A stretch of DNA of 64,000 bases, taken from contig CAITNO010000001.1 in the NCBI GenBank assembly GCA_903893795.1, positions 1 through 64,000 of the forward strand, written 5' to 3'. The notes below the pieces were generated by a model. That model worked only from the letters and a program-made list of their open reading frames with translations. It had not been told where the DNA came from and did not search any database. Source of the DNA: Candidatus Hydrogenedentota bacterium. GTDB taxonomy: Bacteria > Hydrogenedentota > Hydrogenedentia > Hydrogenedentales > CAITNO01. The position numbers and the translations under genes were made by a program. Numbering within the stretch: position 1 is the first letter of the stretch; each line of letters begins with the position of its first letter. This document shows positions 18,098 to 27,039 of this stretch, piece after piece.

Positions 18098-18117
18098 TTT
18101 GCCGCACAAGCGGCAAA
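18098..18117 (-). terminator. hairpin downstream of the MBL gene
   Basis: TTTGCCGC, loop ACAA, GCGGCAAA: a perfect 8-bp stem 15 bases after the MBL stop on the minus strand, without a strong T run. Confidence 0.35.
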
Positions 18118-18131
18118 GACCGGTGCGGGTC

Positions 18132-19112
18132 TCAGCAAAGGGCGTAAAGAAAGACCCCGTCCCGGATTGTCCGGGTCAGGCTGCCAATTTCCAGCAAGTG
18201 CCTTAAGTGTGAACCCGCCTCACCCGTAGCAAACCACTTTTGCATCAGGGGAAAGGCCTCCCACGAAGCGGCGGATATGTCCCATTTCATGCGCGAAGCC
18301 ACATCATATGCCGTGCAAGGCCCCGATTCCAGAAGGGAGCACGCCTCCTCCAGGCGCTTGGCGTGGTGCGCTTTCAATTCCCTGATGCGTCCCTGAAGAT
18401 TGCGAAGCATTCGCCGGTGTCCCGGCAAAACAAGGTCCACCTCCAGCAGTCCCACCTTGTCCAGATTGGCGAAATAACGGCCCAGCATGTCACTGTCGTC
18501 CGTCCACGAGGCGATGTTCGGCGTGATGTCACCGAGCACGTGGTCGCCCGAAATAAGCAGCCGCTTTCGGGGTTCATGAAGGCACAGGTGTCCAATGGTG
18601 TGCCCGGGCGTGTGAATGCACGTGAACTCATAGTCCCCCACGCACAGGCGGTCCCCGTCATGGAGGATTTCAAACTCCGGATAGTTCGGCGGGCTGTACT
18701 TGAAACCGGGATGCTGCTCCAGCACCTGCCGGATCGCCTCCTCGGGAAAACCCTCCATGCGCGCATGCTCCGCCAATTCCGCCTGAAAACTCCCCGGCGT
18801 CCGGCGTGCCGCCAGATAGGCGGCCTCGGGCTCATTCAGGTAGACACGGGCGTTCGCCGCGGCAAAGGCCGTCGCCAGACCCAGGTGATCGGCGTGGAAA
18901 TGGGTGATGAAGAAGTCTGTCCGCTGCTCGTCAATCCCCAGTTCCTCCAGCCCCGCCCGCAGCGCGTCGCGGCATTCGGGCCGGTTCATTCCGGTGTCCA
19001 CCACAAGATTGCGGCTGCCGCCCCGGACCACATAGGCGTTCACCGATTTCAGCGGGTTGCCGGGCAGGGGCACTTCTATCCGAAACAGGTCTGGAAACAC
19101 GGCTTCGATCAT
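18132..19112 (-). CDS. MBL-fold metallo-hydrolase with C-terminal helical domain
   Basis: A 326-residue cytoplasmic protein. The metal motif THFHADHLGL (HxHxDH) is followed by HTPGHTIGHL, GDHVLGD and LPGHRR, giving a complete binuclear zinc or iron site. The C-terminal third (ELKAHHAKRLEEACSLLE ... ) is a winged-helix-like segment found in glyoxalase-II-like and LACTB2-type hydrolases. The start MIEAVFPDLFRIEVPLPGNP was chosen because AGAAGGA precedes it and the family begins there; the upstream extension in frame lacks family similarity. Substrate unknown: thioester, phosphodiester or lactone are all possible. Confidence 0.88.
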   Translation of the reverse strand: MIEAVFPDLFRIEVPLPGNPLKSVNAYVVRGGSRNLVVDTGMNRPECRDALRAGLEELGIDEQRTDFFITHFHADHLGLATAFAAANARVYLNEPEAAYLAARRTPGSFQAELAEHARMEGFPEEAIRQVLEQHPGFKYSPPNYPEFEILHDGDRLCVGDYEFTCIHTPGHTIGHLCLHEPRKRLLISGDHVLGDITPNIASWTDDSDMLGRYFANLDKVGLLEVDLVLPGHRRMLRNLQGRIRELKAHHAKRLEEACSLLESGPCTAYDVASRMKWDISAASWEAFPLMQKWFATGEAGSHLRHLLEIGSLTRTIRDGVFLYALC

Positions 19113-19466
19113 GAATTGGGTCCTTCTGGCCGCGGGCGGCAGTGCTGCTGCCGCCCCCCGGACTCCGTTTGGAACCTGCGGGCGGCCCTTATGCGTCCAT
19201 TTTACGCACGGCGCCGCCGTCTGCCAAGCTTTCGAAATTCCCGACTCGATCAACGGCCTCATGCGCGTGTATCTTATTGAATCTGGAAACGGGTGCAACC
19301 GCGCCCCGCCTTCCAAACGGCAGCGGGTTGCACGGTGTATTTTCAAGGAATGTCCGGCACATTGGAACTGTTTTGCTTTTGGGTAGTTGCGAACCCGCGC
19401 TCATGCGGGAAAAGAGTATGTATGGCATCCCCTCGGGGGGGCCTATGGTCATAGGAACTAGGGCCG
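19113..19466. other. divergent intergenic region, MBL gene / multi-PAS kinase
   Basis: No gene is visible in these 354 bases. The region is GC-rich at the MBL side and contains a near-miss to a sigma-54 site at about 19372-19386, where the spacing between GG and GC is one base short. AGGAACTAGGG precedes the kinase start. Confidence 0.6.
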
Positions 19467-22400
19467 ATGTCTTTAGATTCCAACATTGAAGAACTCCAGC
19501 GGCTTCTGGGGGAACTCCACCTGCGCGCGGATGGACTCTTCAGGCAGGGGGCGCTGAAAGCGGAGGTGCACGAAGGGTTGGCCGGCGCACTGGCCGCCCT
19601 GAACGGCACGGACGGGGAGCCGAGGCCCACAAGCGCAGCACTGGAGCACGCCGGGGTCGAAACGGACCCGCCGCAGAGTTGCCCGCCGGACAGGTCCGAT
19701 GCCTGCCAAAGGCTCAAGAGGACGCTTCAGGCGCGCAACCGCAGCAACCGCGCCATGATCACCGCCACCGACGAGATGCAGTACCTGCTGGAAGTGTGCC
19801 GCATTGTGGTGGAAGACTGCGGGCACGCCATGGTTTGGATTGGCTACGCCGAGCAGGACGAAGGCAGAACGGTGCGACCCGTGGCTCATTCCGGTTTTGA
19901 GGAAGGCTACCTGGAGACGCTGAGCATCACCTGGGCGGACTCCGAGCGTGGCCGCGGCCCCACTGGCACCGCCATCCGGCGGGGAAAATCCTGCGTCTGC
20001 GCAAACCTGCAGCAGGACCCCAAGTTTCTGCCCTGGCGCGAAGAAGCGCTGCAGCGGGGTTATGCCTCCTCCGCCGTGCTGCCCCTGATGGATGAAGAAC
20101 GGGCGTTTGGGGCAATTTCGATTTACTCCCGCGCGCCCTACGCATTCTCACAGGCGGAAATCGCCCTGCTTTCCGACCTCGCCCAGGATCTCGCTTTTGG
20201 CATTCTGTCCCTCCGGGCGCGCCAAGCCCAGGCCCGCTCGGAAGAACTGCTGCTCCGCAGCGAGGAACGCTTCCGTAGCATAGTCGAGCTTTCGCCCGAC
20301 GCCATCTTCGTCAACCACGACGACCGCGTCGCCTATATCAACCCGGCCGGGCTGGAGCTGTTCGGTGCCGAAAAGCCTGGGCAGATCCTGGGTCGCCCGC
20401 CTTTTGACCTCTTTCACCCCGAGTACCACCCAAAAATGCGGGAACGGGTCGCGGCACTCTATGCGGGCAAATCGGTGCCGCTGACCCAGGGGCGCATCGT
20501 GCGGCTCGATGGAACATGCCGGGATGTCGAGGTCGCCGCATCACGCCATGACGTTTTGGAGGGCCGTGCCATCCAAGTCGTTTTGCGCGACGTCACGGAG
20601 CGCAGACGGGCGGAAGAGGCGCTTTCCAGAGCGCTTATGGAAACACTGCAGCGCGCAGGCGAGACCGAGTCGGTGCTGGCGGCCATGAATGATGCCGTGC
20701 TGGTCTACGACACCGACTTGAACGTGGTCCGGGCCAATCCCGGATTCATCCCCACCTACGGGTTCGACCCCACGGGGTTGAGCATCCGCGAGATTATCGC
20801 CCGGACCCGCTGCCAGCAGGCTGACGGACTTCAACTCCCCCTGGAGCAGCAGCCCACACCGCGCGCCCTGCGCGGAGAGGCGGTGCTCAACCAACACCTC
20901 CGCATCACCCGCTTTGACGGCCAGGAGCGCGCCTTGGAAACCTCCGCCACGCCCCTGCGTGTCGGAGGACAGATCGTTGGCGTTGTCACCGTCTGGCATG
21001 ACATCACCGAGCGCAAGCGCGCCGAACAGGCGCTCAAGGAAAGCGAAGAGCGCTTCAAGATGCTCTATGTGTCCATGAACGAGGGCTATTACCTTGCCGA
21101 GGTCCTCTATGACGACTGCGGCACCCCCTGCGACTACAGCTTTCTGGAGGTCAATCCGGCCTTTGAGCAGATCATTGGCCGGGACCGTGAGGCAATTATC
21201 GGCAGGCGGATGAGTGAGCTGATTCCAAACCCCTCCTCCCCCTGGATGCAGGCCTTCACCCGGGTTGTCCTCACGGGCACACCCCAGGACTGCAACTTCC
21301 ATTCCGAGATGCTCCAGCGCCATTTCGAGGCCTTTGCCTTCAGGCCCGCCGAGGGGCAGGTGGCCGTGCTGGTGGCCGACATTACCGAGCGAAAACGGGC
21401 GGCGGAGGCGCTGCAAGAGACCACCGAACGCCTGCGGCTGCTGTCCGATGTGACATCGCGCCTGCTCGCAAGCGACGACCCGCAGGCAGTCGTCGAGGAC
21501 CTGTGCCGCGAGGTCATGCGCCACCTCCACTGTGAATGCTTCTTCAATTTTCTCGCCGACGAGCCCAGCGGGCGCTTGCGGCTCAATGCCTGCGCGGGCA
21601 TTCCCGAAGAGGAGGCGGCCAGGATTCAGTGGCTGGACTACGGCGTCGCGGTCTGCGGCTGTGTCGCCAAGCTGGGCCAGCGCATCGCGGCCGAGGACAT
21701 TCAACACTCGTGCGACCCCCGCACGGACCTGGTCCGGTCCTACGGCATCCAGGCCTACACCTGCCACCCGCTTCTGGCGGGCACCCACGTCATCGGCACC
21801 CTTTCTTTCGGGTCGAAGACACGCGCCGCATTCAGCGCCGACGAAACGGAACTGATGCGCCAGGTGACGAACAAGGTCGCCATAGCCATGCAGCGCATGC
21901 TGACACAGCGGGCGCTGGAGGAAAGCGAGGCGCGCTTCCGCGTCTCCTTCGACAACGGCGCCATTCCCATGGCCCTGACCGCGCTGGATGGCACGCTCAT
22001 CAGGGTCAACCCGGCCTTCTGCCTGTTCATCGGATTCACCGAAACGGAGCTTGAGGGACTTTTCTTTTCTCAGTTCACCCACCCCGATGATTTGGCCGTA
22101 AACCGGTCAGGCATTGACCGGGTGTGTCGCGGCGAGGACCCGTCCTTCCGCATGGAAAAACGCTACGTCCGAAAGGACGGCAGCGTTGTCTGGGGCGACA
22201 TGAGCACGGCCTCCGTCCGCGACGCCTTCGAACGGCCGCTCTACATTGTGACCCACATTATGGACATTACCGAGCGCAGGCGCGCAGAAGAGGCACTGCG
22301 CCAGAGCGAGATGCGCTTCAAAACAATCGCCTCGAACACGCCCGACCATATTCTCATGCAGGACTGCGACTTGCGGTACACCTTCGTGGTCAACCCGCAA

Positions 22401-24656
22401 CTGGGCTTGACCGAACAGGACATGCTCGGAAAGAGCGACCATGATTTTCTGGCCAAGGAAGACGCCGAAAACCTGACTCGAATCAAGCGGCAGGTGCTGG
22501 AATCCGGAGAGGTCGTTTGTCTTGAGGCGCCGATTTTGTCACCGGAAGGTGAAACGCACATTTTCAAAGGCGCCTATGTTCCAAAATATGATGAAGCGGG
22601 AAAGATCGACGGCCTGATTGGATATTTCACGAACGTTACCGACATCAGGAGGACCGAGAAGGCGCTCCGTGAAAAAGAAGCCACCGTTCGCGCCATTCTT
22701 GACGCGACGCAGGAGTCGGTGTGGCTCTTTGACCCCGACGGTCTCATGCTCGACGGAAACAAGACCGCCCTGACACGGCTGGGAATGTCCCCCCAAGAGG
22801 TCTTTGGCAGGCATCTACACGACATCCTGCCCCCTGAACTGGCCCAGTCGCGCTGGGAACGGCTGCGGGAATGTGTGAAATCCCTGCAGTTGGTGGAGTT
22901 CGAGGACGAGCGCGCGGGCATTCATTTCCGGCACAGTTTCTATCCCGTTCTGGATGCGGAGGGGCGGGCCGGCGCCATCACCAGTTACAGCAGGGACATT
23001 ACCCAAAGCAGGCAGGCGCAGGAGGTGCTGCGCCGATACCACGAGGAACTGGAAGAGCGTGTCGCGGAACGCACCGATGAATTGCGACAGGCATCCGAGT
23101 ACGCCCGAAGCCTGATCGAGGCCAGCCTCGACCCGCTGGCAACCATCGGCCCCGACGGCACCATCACCGACGTGAACGAGGCGATGGAGCGCATGACGGG
23201 CCTTTCGCGGACACAACTGATCGGCAGTGAATTCGCGCAGCATTTCACGGAGCCGGACAAGGCCCGGGAGGGATTTGAACGGGTGCTGAGGGACGGCACC
23301 GTGACGGACTACCCGCTGGGCGGCCGCCACCGCTCGGGCAGCACCGCCGACGTGCTGTACAACGCCACCGTTTACCGCAAGGCGGGCGAGGTGCAGGGCG
23401 TCTTCGCCGCCGCCCGCGACATCACCCGGCGCAAACAGGCCGAAGAGGCGCTGCGCGCCAGCGAAAAGCGGCTGGCCGAGGCGCAGCGCATCGCCCACCT
23501 GGGCGGCTGGGAATGGGACCTCCACACCGGTGCGCTCATTTGGTCCGACGAGGTGTTCCGGATTTTCGGGCTCAGCCCCAGTGGCCAGGCCCCAACCTTC
23601 GCGGAGTTTCTTGACCGGCTGCCCGCCGAAGACCGGACATTGGTGACGAAGGCAACGCTCGATTCCATCGCCCAGAACACGCCGCTCAGTCTGACATACC
23701 GCATCCTCCTGCCCGGCGGCGAAATCCGTCATGTCTTTGCCCAGGCGGATGCCGTTCCCGACGATTCCGGCATGCCGGTCCGCATGGTCGGCACCGTTAT
23801 GGACATCACGGACCGGGTCCGCGCTGAGGAGGAGGCCCGCATGCGCCAGCAGCAGTTGGTCCAGGCGGACAAAATGGTTTCGCTGGGCATTCTTGTCGCG
23901 GGCGTGGCTCACGAGATTAACAACCCCAACCATTCCATCATGTCCAATGTGACCGCGCTGGCCGGGGTGTGGGAGGGTGCCCGGCCCATTCTGGAGCGCT
24001 TCTACGGCGAATTTGGCGACTTCGTGCTGGGCGGATATGAGTATTCGGAATGCCGCGACAAACTGCCGGACATGTTTGCCAATGCGCTGGCCAACTCGAA
24101 GCGCATTGAGGTCATCGTCACCGAACTGCGCGACTTTGCGCGCCACAGCCCCCGGGAACACATGGCTCCCGTGGACCTCAATTCCGTGGTAAACTCGGCA
24201 ATCATTCTCATGGCCAACCTGACCAAGAAGTGCACGGACCATTTCTCCGCCGAATTTGCGCCCGGCCTGCCGCCCGTGCTGGGCAACTTCCAGCGCATTG
24301 AGCAGGTAGTGATCAATCTGGTTCAGAACGCCTGCCAGGCGCTGGAGTCCCGCGACAAGAGTGTGCATGTGGCCACCTCCTATGACCCGCAGACCCGGTC
24401 CGTTATGATTGCGGTGTGCGACGATGGCGTCGGCATTCCCGAAGAGAATCTGAAGCAGTTGGGAACCCCCTTCTTTACCACCAAGCGCGGCTCGGAGGGC
24501 ATGGGTCTGGGGCTTTGGATCAGTTCCAACATCGCCCACGAGCACGGCGGCTCGCTGGTCTTTTCGCCCCGCGTGGGCGGGGGGACAAGGGCCACGCTTG
24601 CCCTGCCCGCGGGCGGCCACTTTGTCGCGGACACACCGATGGAGCACCAATCATGA
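19467..24656 (+). CDS. multi-sensor histidine kinase, 8 PAS and 2 GAF domains
   Basis: A 1729-residue soluble kinase with no membrane segment. In order: N-terminal coil; GAF (about 100-250, YLLEVCRIVVEDCGHAMVW); three PAS (about 268-650); a second GAF (about 655-815, with several cysteines such as CHC and CGC); PAS (820-940, 945-1065, 1070-1190, 1205-1320, 1328-1450); then HisKA/HATPase. PAS units are joined by a repeated DITERKRAEEAL linker. The phosphoacceptor is H1482 in VAHEINNP; N, G1 and G2 boxes are NLVQNACQAL, DDGVGIPEEN and GLGLWISSNIA, so catalysis is intact. The class resembles NtrB-like kinases. The stop overlaps the start of a sigma-54 activator (ATGA), so that protein is the obvious partner. 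The ligands are unknown; haem, flavin or redox sensing are possible. Confidence 0.93.
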   Translation: MSLDSNIEELQRLLGELHLRADGLFRQGALKAEVHEGLAGALAALNGTDGEPRPTSAALEHAGVETDPPQSCPPDRSDACQRLKRTLQARNRSNRAMITATDEMQYLLEVCRIVVEDCGHAMVWIGYAEQDEGRTVRPVAHSGFEEGYLETLSITWADSERGRGPTGTAIRRGKSCVCANLQQDPKFLPWREEALQRGYASSAVLPLMDEERAFGAISIYSRAPYAFSQAEIALLSDLAQDLAFGILSLRARQAQARSEELLLRSEERFRSIVELSPDAIFVNHDDRVAYINPAGLELFGAEKPGQILGRPPFDLFHPEYHPKMRERVAALYAGKSVPLTQGRIVRLDGTCRDVEVAASRHDVLEGRAIQVVLRDVTERRRAEEALSRALMETLQRAGETESVLAAMNDAVLVYDTDLNVVRANPGFIPTYGFDPTGLSIREIIARTRCQQADGLQLPLEQQPTPRALRGEAVLNQHLRITRFDGQERALETSATPLRVGGQIVGVVTVWHDITERKRAEQALKESEERFKMLYVSMNEGYYLAEVLYDDCGTPCDYSFLEVNPAFEQIIGRDREAIIGRRMSELIPNPSSPWMQAFTRVVLTGTPQDCNFHSEMLQRHFEAFAFRPAEGQVAVLVADITERKRAAEALQETTERLRLLSDVTSRLLASDDPQAVVEDLCREVMRHLHCECFFNFLADEPSGRLRLNACAGIPEEEAARIQWLDYGVAVCGCVAKLGQRIAAEDIQHSCDPRTDLVRSYGIQAYTCHPLLAGTHVIGTLSFGSKTRAAFSADETELMRQVTNKVAIAMQRMLTQRALEESEARFRVSFDNGAIPMALTALDGTLIRVNPAFCLFIGFTETELEGLFFSQFTHPDDLAVNRSGIDRVCRGEDPSFRMEKRYVRKDGSVVWGDMSTASVRDAFERPLYIVTHIMDITERRRAEEALRQSEMRFKTIASNTPDHILMQDCDLRYTFVVNPQLGLTEQDMLGKSDHDFLAKEDAENLTRIKRQVLESGEVVCLEAPILSPEGETHIFKGAYVPKYDEAGKIDGLIGYFTNVTDIRRTEKALREKEATVRAILDATQESVWLFDPDGLMLDGNKTALTRLGMSPQEVFGRHLHDILPPELAQSRWERLRECVKSLQLVEFEDERAGIHFRHSFYPVLDAEGRAGAITSYSRDITQSRQAQEVLRRYHEELEERVAERTDELRQASEYARSLIEASLDPLATIGPDGTITDVNEAMERMTGLSRTQLIGSEFAQHFTEPDKAREGFERVLRDGTVTDYPLGGRHRSGSTADVLYNATVYRKAGEVQGVFAAARDITRRKQAEEALRASEKRLAEAQRIAHLGGWEWDLHTGALIWSDEVFRIFGLSPSGQAPTFAEFLDRLPAEDRTLVTKATLDSIAQNTPLSLTYRILLPGGEIRHVFAQADAVPDDSGMPVRMVGTVMDITDRVRAEEEARMRQQQLVQADKMVSLGILVAGVAHEINNPNHSIMSNVTALAGVWEGARPILERFYGEFGDFVLGGYEYSECRDKLPDMFANALANSKRIEVIVTELRDFARHSPREHMAPVDLNSVVNSAIILMANLTKKCTDHFSAEFAPGLPPVLGNFQRIEQVVINLVQNACQALESRDKSVHVATSYDPQTRSVMIAVCDDGVGIPEENLKQLGTPFFTTKRGSEGMGLGLWISSNIAHEHGGSLVFSPRVGGGTRATLALPAGGHFVADTPMEHQS

Positions 24657-26062
24657 GCCGTATTATGACGCCCGAATTGCCCCTGCTTCTGGTTGACGAC
24701 GAGGCGCACGCGCTGCAGAGCACCGAACGCATTCTGGTCTCGGCGGGGATTACCCACATCCTCACCTGCCAGGACCCGCGTAAAGTGGCCGAGATCCTGG
24801 CCCGCCAGGAAATATGCCTGGTCCTGCTCGACCTCTCCATGCCGCACATGTCCGGCGAGCAGGTGCTCACCGAGGTGCTGTCCGCTTATCCCGAGGTGCC
24901 CGCAATCATCCTGACCGGCGCCAACGAGGTGGAAACGGCCGTGCGCTGCATGCGGGGCGGCGCGCTCGACTACATGGTTAAACCGGTCGAAAGAAGCCGG
25001 CTGCTGTCCGGTGTGCAGCGCGCCATAGAACTTCGCGACCTGCGCCGCGAGAATGAGGTTCTTCGGGAACGCATGCTGGCCGGGGCGGAAAAATGCCCCG
25101 AGGCCTTTTCGGACATCGTCACCAACAACGCCGCCATGCACACCCTCTTCCGCTACTGCGAGGGTGTCGCCAAGAGTCAGTGGCCTGTGCTTGTAACGGG
25201 CGAGACCGGCGTGGGCAAGGAACTGCTCGCCCGCGCCATCCACACCCTAAGCGAACGCAAAGGCCCCTTTGTTGCCGTAAACGCCGCCGGCCTTGACGAC
25301 AACGTGTTTTCCGACACCCTGTTCGGGCACGTGCGCGGCGCCTACACCGGCGCCAACGACCCCAGAAAGGGGCTCATTGAAAAGGCCGCAGGCGGCACCC
25401 TGTTTCTGGATGAAATTGGCGATCTGAACAACGCGTCGCAGGTAAAACTGCTGCGCGTGCTGCAGGAGCGGGAGTACTATCCCCTGGGCTCCGACATCGC
25501 AAAGCGCACCGACACGCGCGTCCTGTGCGCCACCAATGTGGATCTGGGCGAACTGCAGGTCTCCGGCAAGTTTCGCAAGGACCTCTATCACCGCCTCAAG
25601 ACGCACCATGTGTGCATTCCCCCGCTCCGCAGGCGGCTCGACGATCTTCCCCTCCTCGTGGACCATTTCCTCGAAAAGGCCGCCGCCTCCCTGGGCAAGA
25701 AGAAACCCTCCCTGCCCAAGGAACTGTACTCCCTCCTCGCCACCCACCCCTTCCCCGGCAATGTGCGCGAACTCGAAAGCATGGTCTTCGATGCGGTTGC
25801 CCACCATGAATCGCGGATGATGTCCATGGGCGTCTTTGAAACGCGCATTCTGCAGGACGAAAGCCTGCGGGAACCTTCGACAGACAGGGCGGCCACCACG
25901 CACTATGCCCTGTTTGACCGGCTGCCCTCCCTCAAAGAGTCGGCCGCCATGCTCATCGCCGAGGCCATGCGCCGCGCCGAGGGCAACCAGAGCATCGCCG
26001 CGCGCCTGCTCGGCATTTCCCGCACCGCGCTGAACAAGCGCCTCAATCACGAAGAGGACTAG
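24653..26062 (+). CDS. NtrC-type sigma-54-dependent response regulator
   Basis: A 469-residue activator. Receiver: [11 protein letters not shown] and acceptor D60 in [16 protein letters not shown]+ domain: Walker [15 protein letters not shown] at 229-234 (the sigma-54 contact loop; F to Y is a common variant), Walker [13 protein letters not shown]. Fis-type HTH at the C terminus: [21 protein letters not shown]. All the elements needed to hydrolyse ATP and open a sigma-54 promoter are present. It overlaps the kinase by four bases. A good sigma-54 promoter lies 213 bases after its stop, before the RsbW-like gene, and is the best local target. Confidence 0.96.
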   Translation: MSRIMTPELPLLLVDDEAHALQSTERILVSAGITHILTCQDPRKVAEILARQEICLVLLDLSMPHMSGEQVLTEVLSAYPEVPAIILTGANEVETAVRCMRGGALDYMVKPVERSRLLSGVQRAIELRDLRRENEVLRERMLAGAEKCPEAFSDIVTNNAAMHTLFRYCEGVAKSQWPVLVTGETGVGKELLARAIHTLSERKGPFVAVNAAGLDDNVFSDTLFGHVRGAYTGANDPRKGLIEKAAGGTLFLDEIGDLNNASQVKLLRVLQEREYYPLGSDIAKRTDTRVLCATNVDLGELQVSGKFRKDLYHRLKTHHVCIPPLRRRLDDLPLLVDHFLEKAAASLGKKKPSLPKELYSLLATHPFPGNVRELESMVFDAVAHHESRMMSMGVFETRILQDESLREPSTDRAATTHYALFDRLPSLKESAAMLIAEAMRRAEGNQSIAARLLGISRTALNKRLNHEED

Positions 26063-26082
26063 CCCCATACCCATCGCCAACC

Positions 26083-26102
26083 GGTGTGCATTCCGGCACA
26101 CC
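26083..26102. promoter_or_regulatory. inverted repeat, candidate activator site
   Basis: GGTGTGC, spacer ATTCCG, GCACACC. It is about 175 bases upstream of the sigma-54 -24 element, a usual distance for an NtrC-type upstream activating sequence. It could instead belong to the end of the regulator gene. Confidence 0.4.
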
Positions 26103-26274
26103 TGTGCCCTTTTGAGCATGCCGTCCCGGCGCGACAGCCAAAAGACTTTGGCGGAATTCGTGTGACCCGGCGTCCATACCGTCACACTCTTCGCTTCACG
26201 CTCCCCTCCGGCCGAGCAGCCTTTTCCCCGTCTGGCGCCCGCAGAACAACCTAGAGAGCCTCCTTGCAAGGTTC

Positions 26275-26290
26275 TGGCATGTGCATTGCT
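26275..26290 (+). promoter_or_regulatory. sigma-54 (-24/-12) promoter
   Basis: TGGCATGTGCATTGCT, with GG at 26276-26277, GC at 26288-26289 and exactly ten bases between, matching TGGCACG-N4-TTGCT/A. Predicted start near 26301, 32 bases before the RsbW-like ATG. Confidence 0.75.
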
Positions 26291-26332
26291 AGGATGTCTT
26301 CCAATCAAACGACAGCAGGGACTTAACAGGCA

Positions 26333-26767
26333 ATGTTCACTGTGGTGCGCGACGACAGGTTGGTACAGATAACGCTCGCCTCAAATCCATCTTTCGTGCA
26401 GCCTCTGCTCAAACGTTTTGAGGACATCGCGCGGGAGTGGGGAATTGATAATGCGGGAAGGATTCTCATTGTGCTGCGCGAGCTGCTGTTCAACGCCATC
26501 GTGCATGGAAACAACAGCAGGCAGTCCCGGGTTGTTCGGTGCAGCATCGAGCGCATCCCCGGGGGGGTGTTTCGGATTGCCGTGGAGGACGAGGGGGACG
26601 GTTTCGATTTCACCTGTATGGACATGAGCTTTCCCGAAGATCCCCGAAGGGTCCACCGTCGCGGCTACATCCTCATCCGAAAGATCTGCCGCCAAATTGA
26701 GTTCAACGCACAGGGCAACCGGGTAACCGTGCTTGTCGACGCGGCGGACCGGGGGGAAGAGGGATGA
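26333..26767 (+). CDS. RsbW-like anti-sigma regulatory ATPase
   Basis: A 144-residue GHKL ATPase domain standing alone. The N box is VLRELLFNAIVHGNN and the G1 box VEDEGDGFD, the signature of serine-kinase/anti-sigma factors such as RsbW and SpoIIAB. Such proteins bind a sigma factor or phosphorylate an STAS antagonist. No sigma factor, STAS antagonist or PP2C phosphatase is nearby, so the partner is elsewhere or it acts differently. Its promoter is sigma-54-type and the neighbouring activator is the likely controller, making a link from the PAS kinase to partner switching. Length and motif order are normal. Confidence 0.88.
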   Translation: MFTVVRDDRLVQITLASNPSFVQPLLKRFEDIAREWGIDNAGRILIVLRELLFNAIVHGNNSRQSRVVRCSIERIPGGVFRIAVEDEGDGFDFTCMDMSFPEDPRRVHRRGYILIRKICRQIEFNAQGNRVTVLVDAADRGEEG

Positions 26768-27039
26768 AGACGCCACGGTCATCGGCAACAGCAAGGCAGG
26801 CGGCGGCGAAAAGACACTATCATATATATATGAAGTGTTCAGCATAATTAATCACGAAAAACATGGAATAGCGTTTTGTGTCCCCATGTTCAGTATAGTT
26901 GACAAAAGTTAAGCATACAGAACGATTTGGCCCAATTGGTTTTCTCTTCTTCATGCCTCAGCGGAGGACATCATGGAGAAGCGGGCTATGGACAGGTGGA
27001 TCAAACGTGTCGCAAAACGACGAAAAGGAGAAGTGTATT
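26768..27039. promoter_or_regulatory. AT-rich regulatory region before the giant surface gene
   Basis: A 272-base gap, clearly AT-richer than its surroundings. It has the palindrome CATATATATATG (26821-26832) flanked by ACACT (26814) and AGTGT (26834), two similar 14-mers TGTTCAG(C/T)ATA(A/G)TT at 26836 and 26887 (51 bases apart), and AACATGG/CCATGTT (26860-26866, 26884-26890). CATAAT (26843) and TATAGT (26894) are possible -10 elements. Confidence 0.5.

Noticed and set aside
19372-19386. Sigma-54-like TTGGAAC ... TTGCTT before the kinase
   Set aside because: Only nine bases between GG and GC; sigma-54 spacing is strict at ten.
22815-24650. 611-codon open frame opposite the multi-PAS kinase
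   Set aside because: Complement of the conserved kinase core; no domain similarity.
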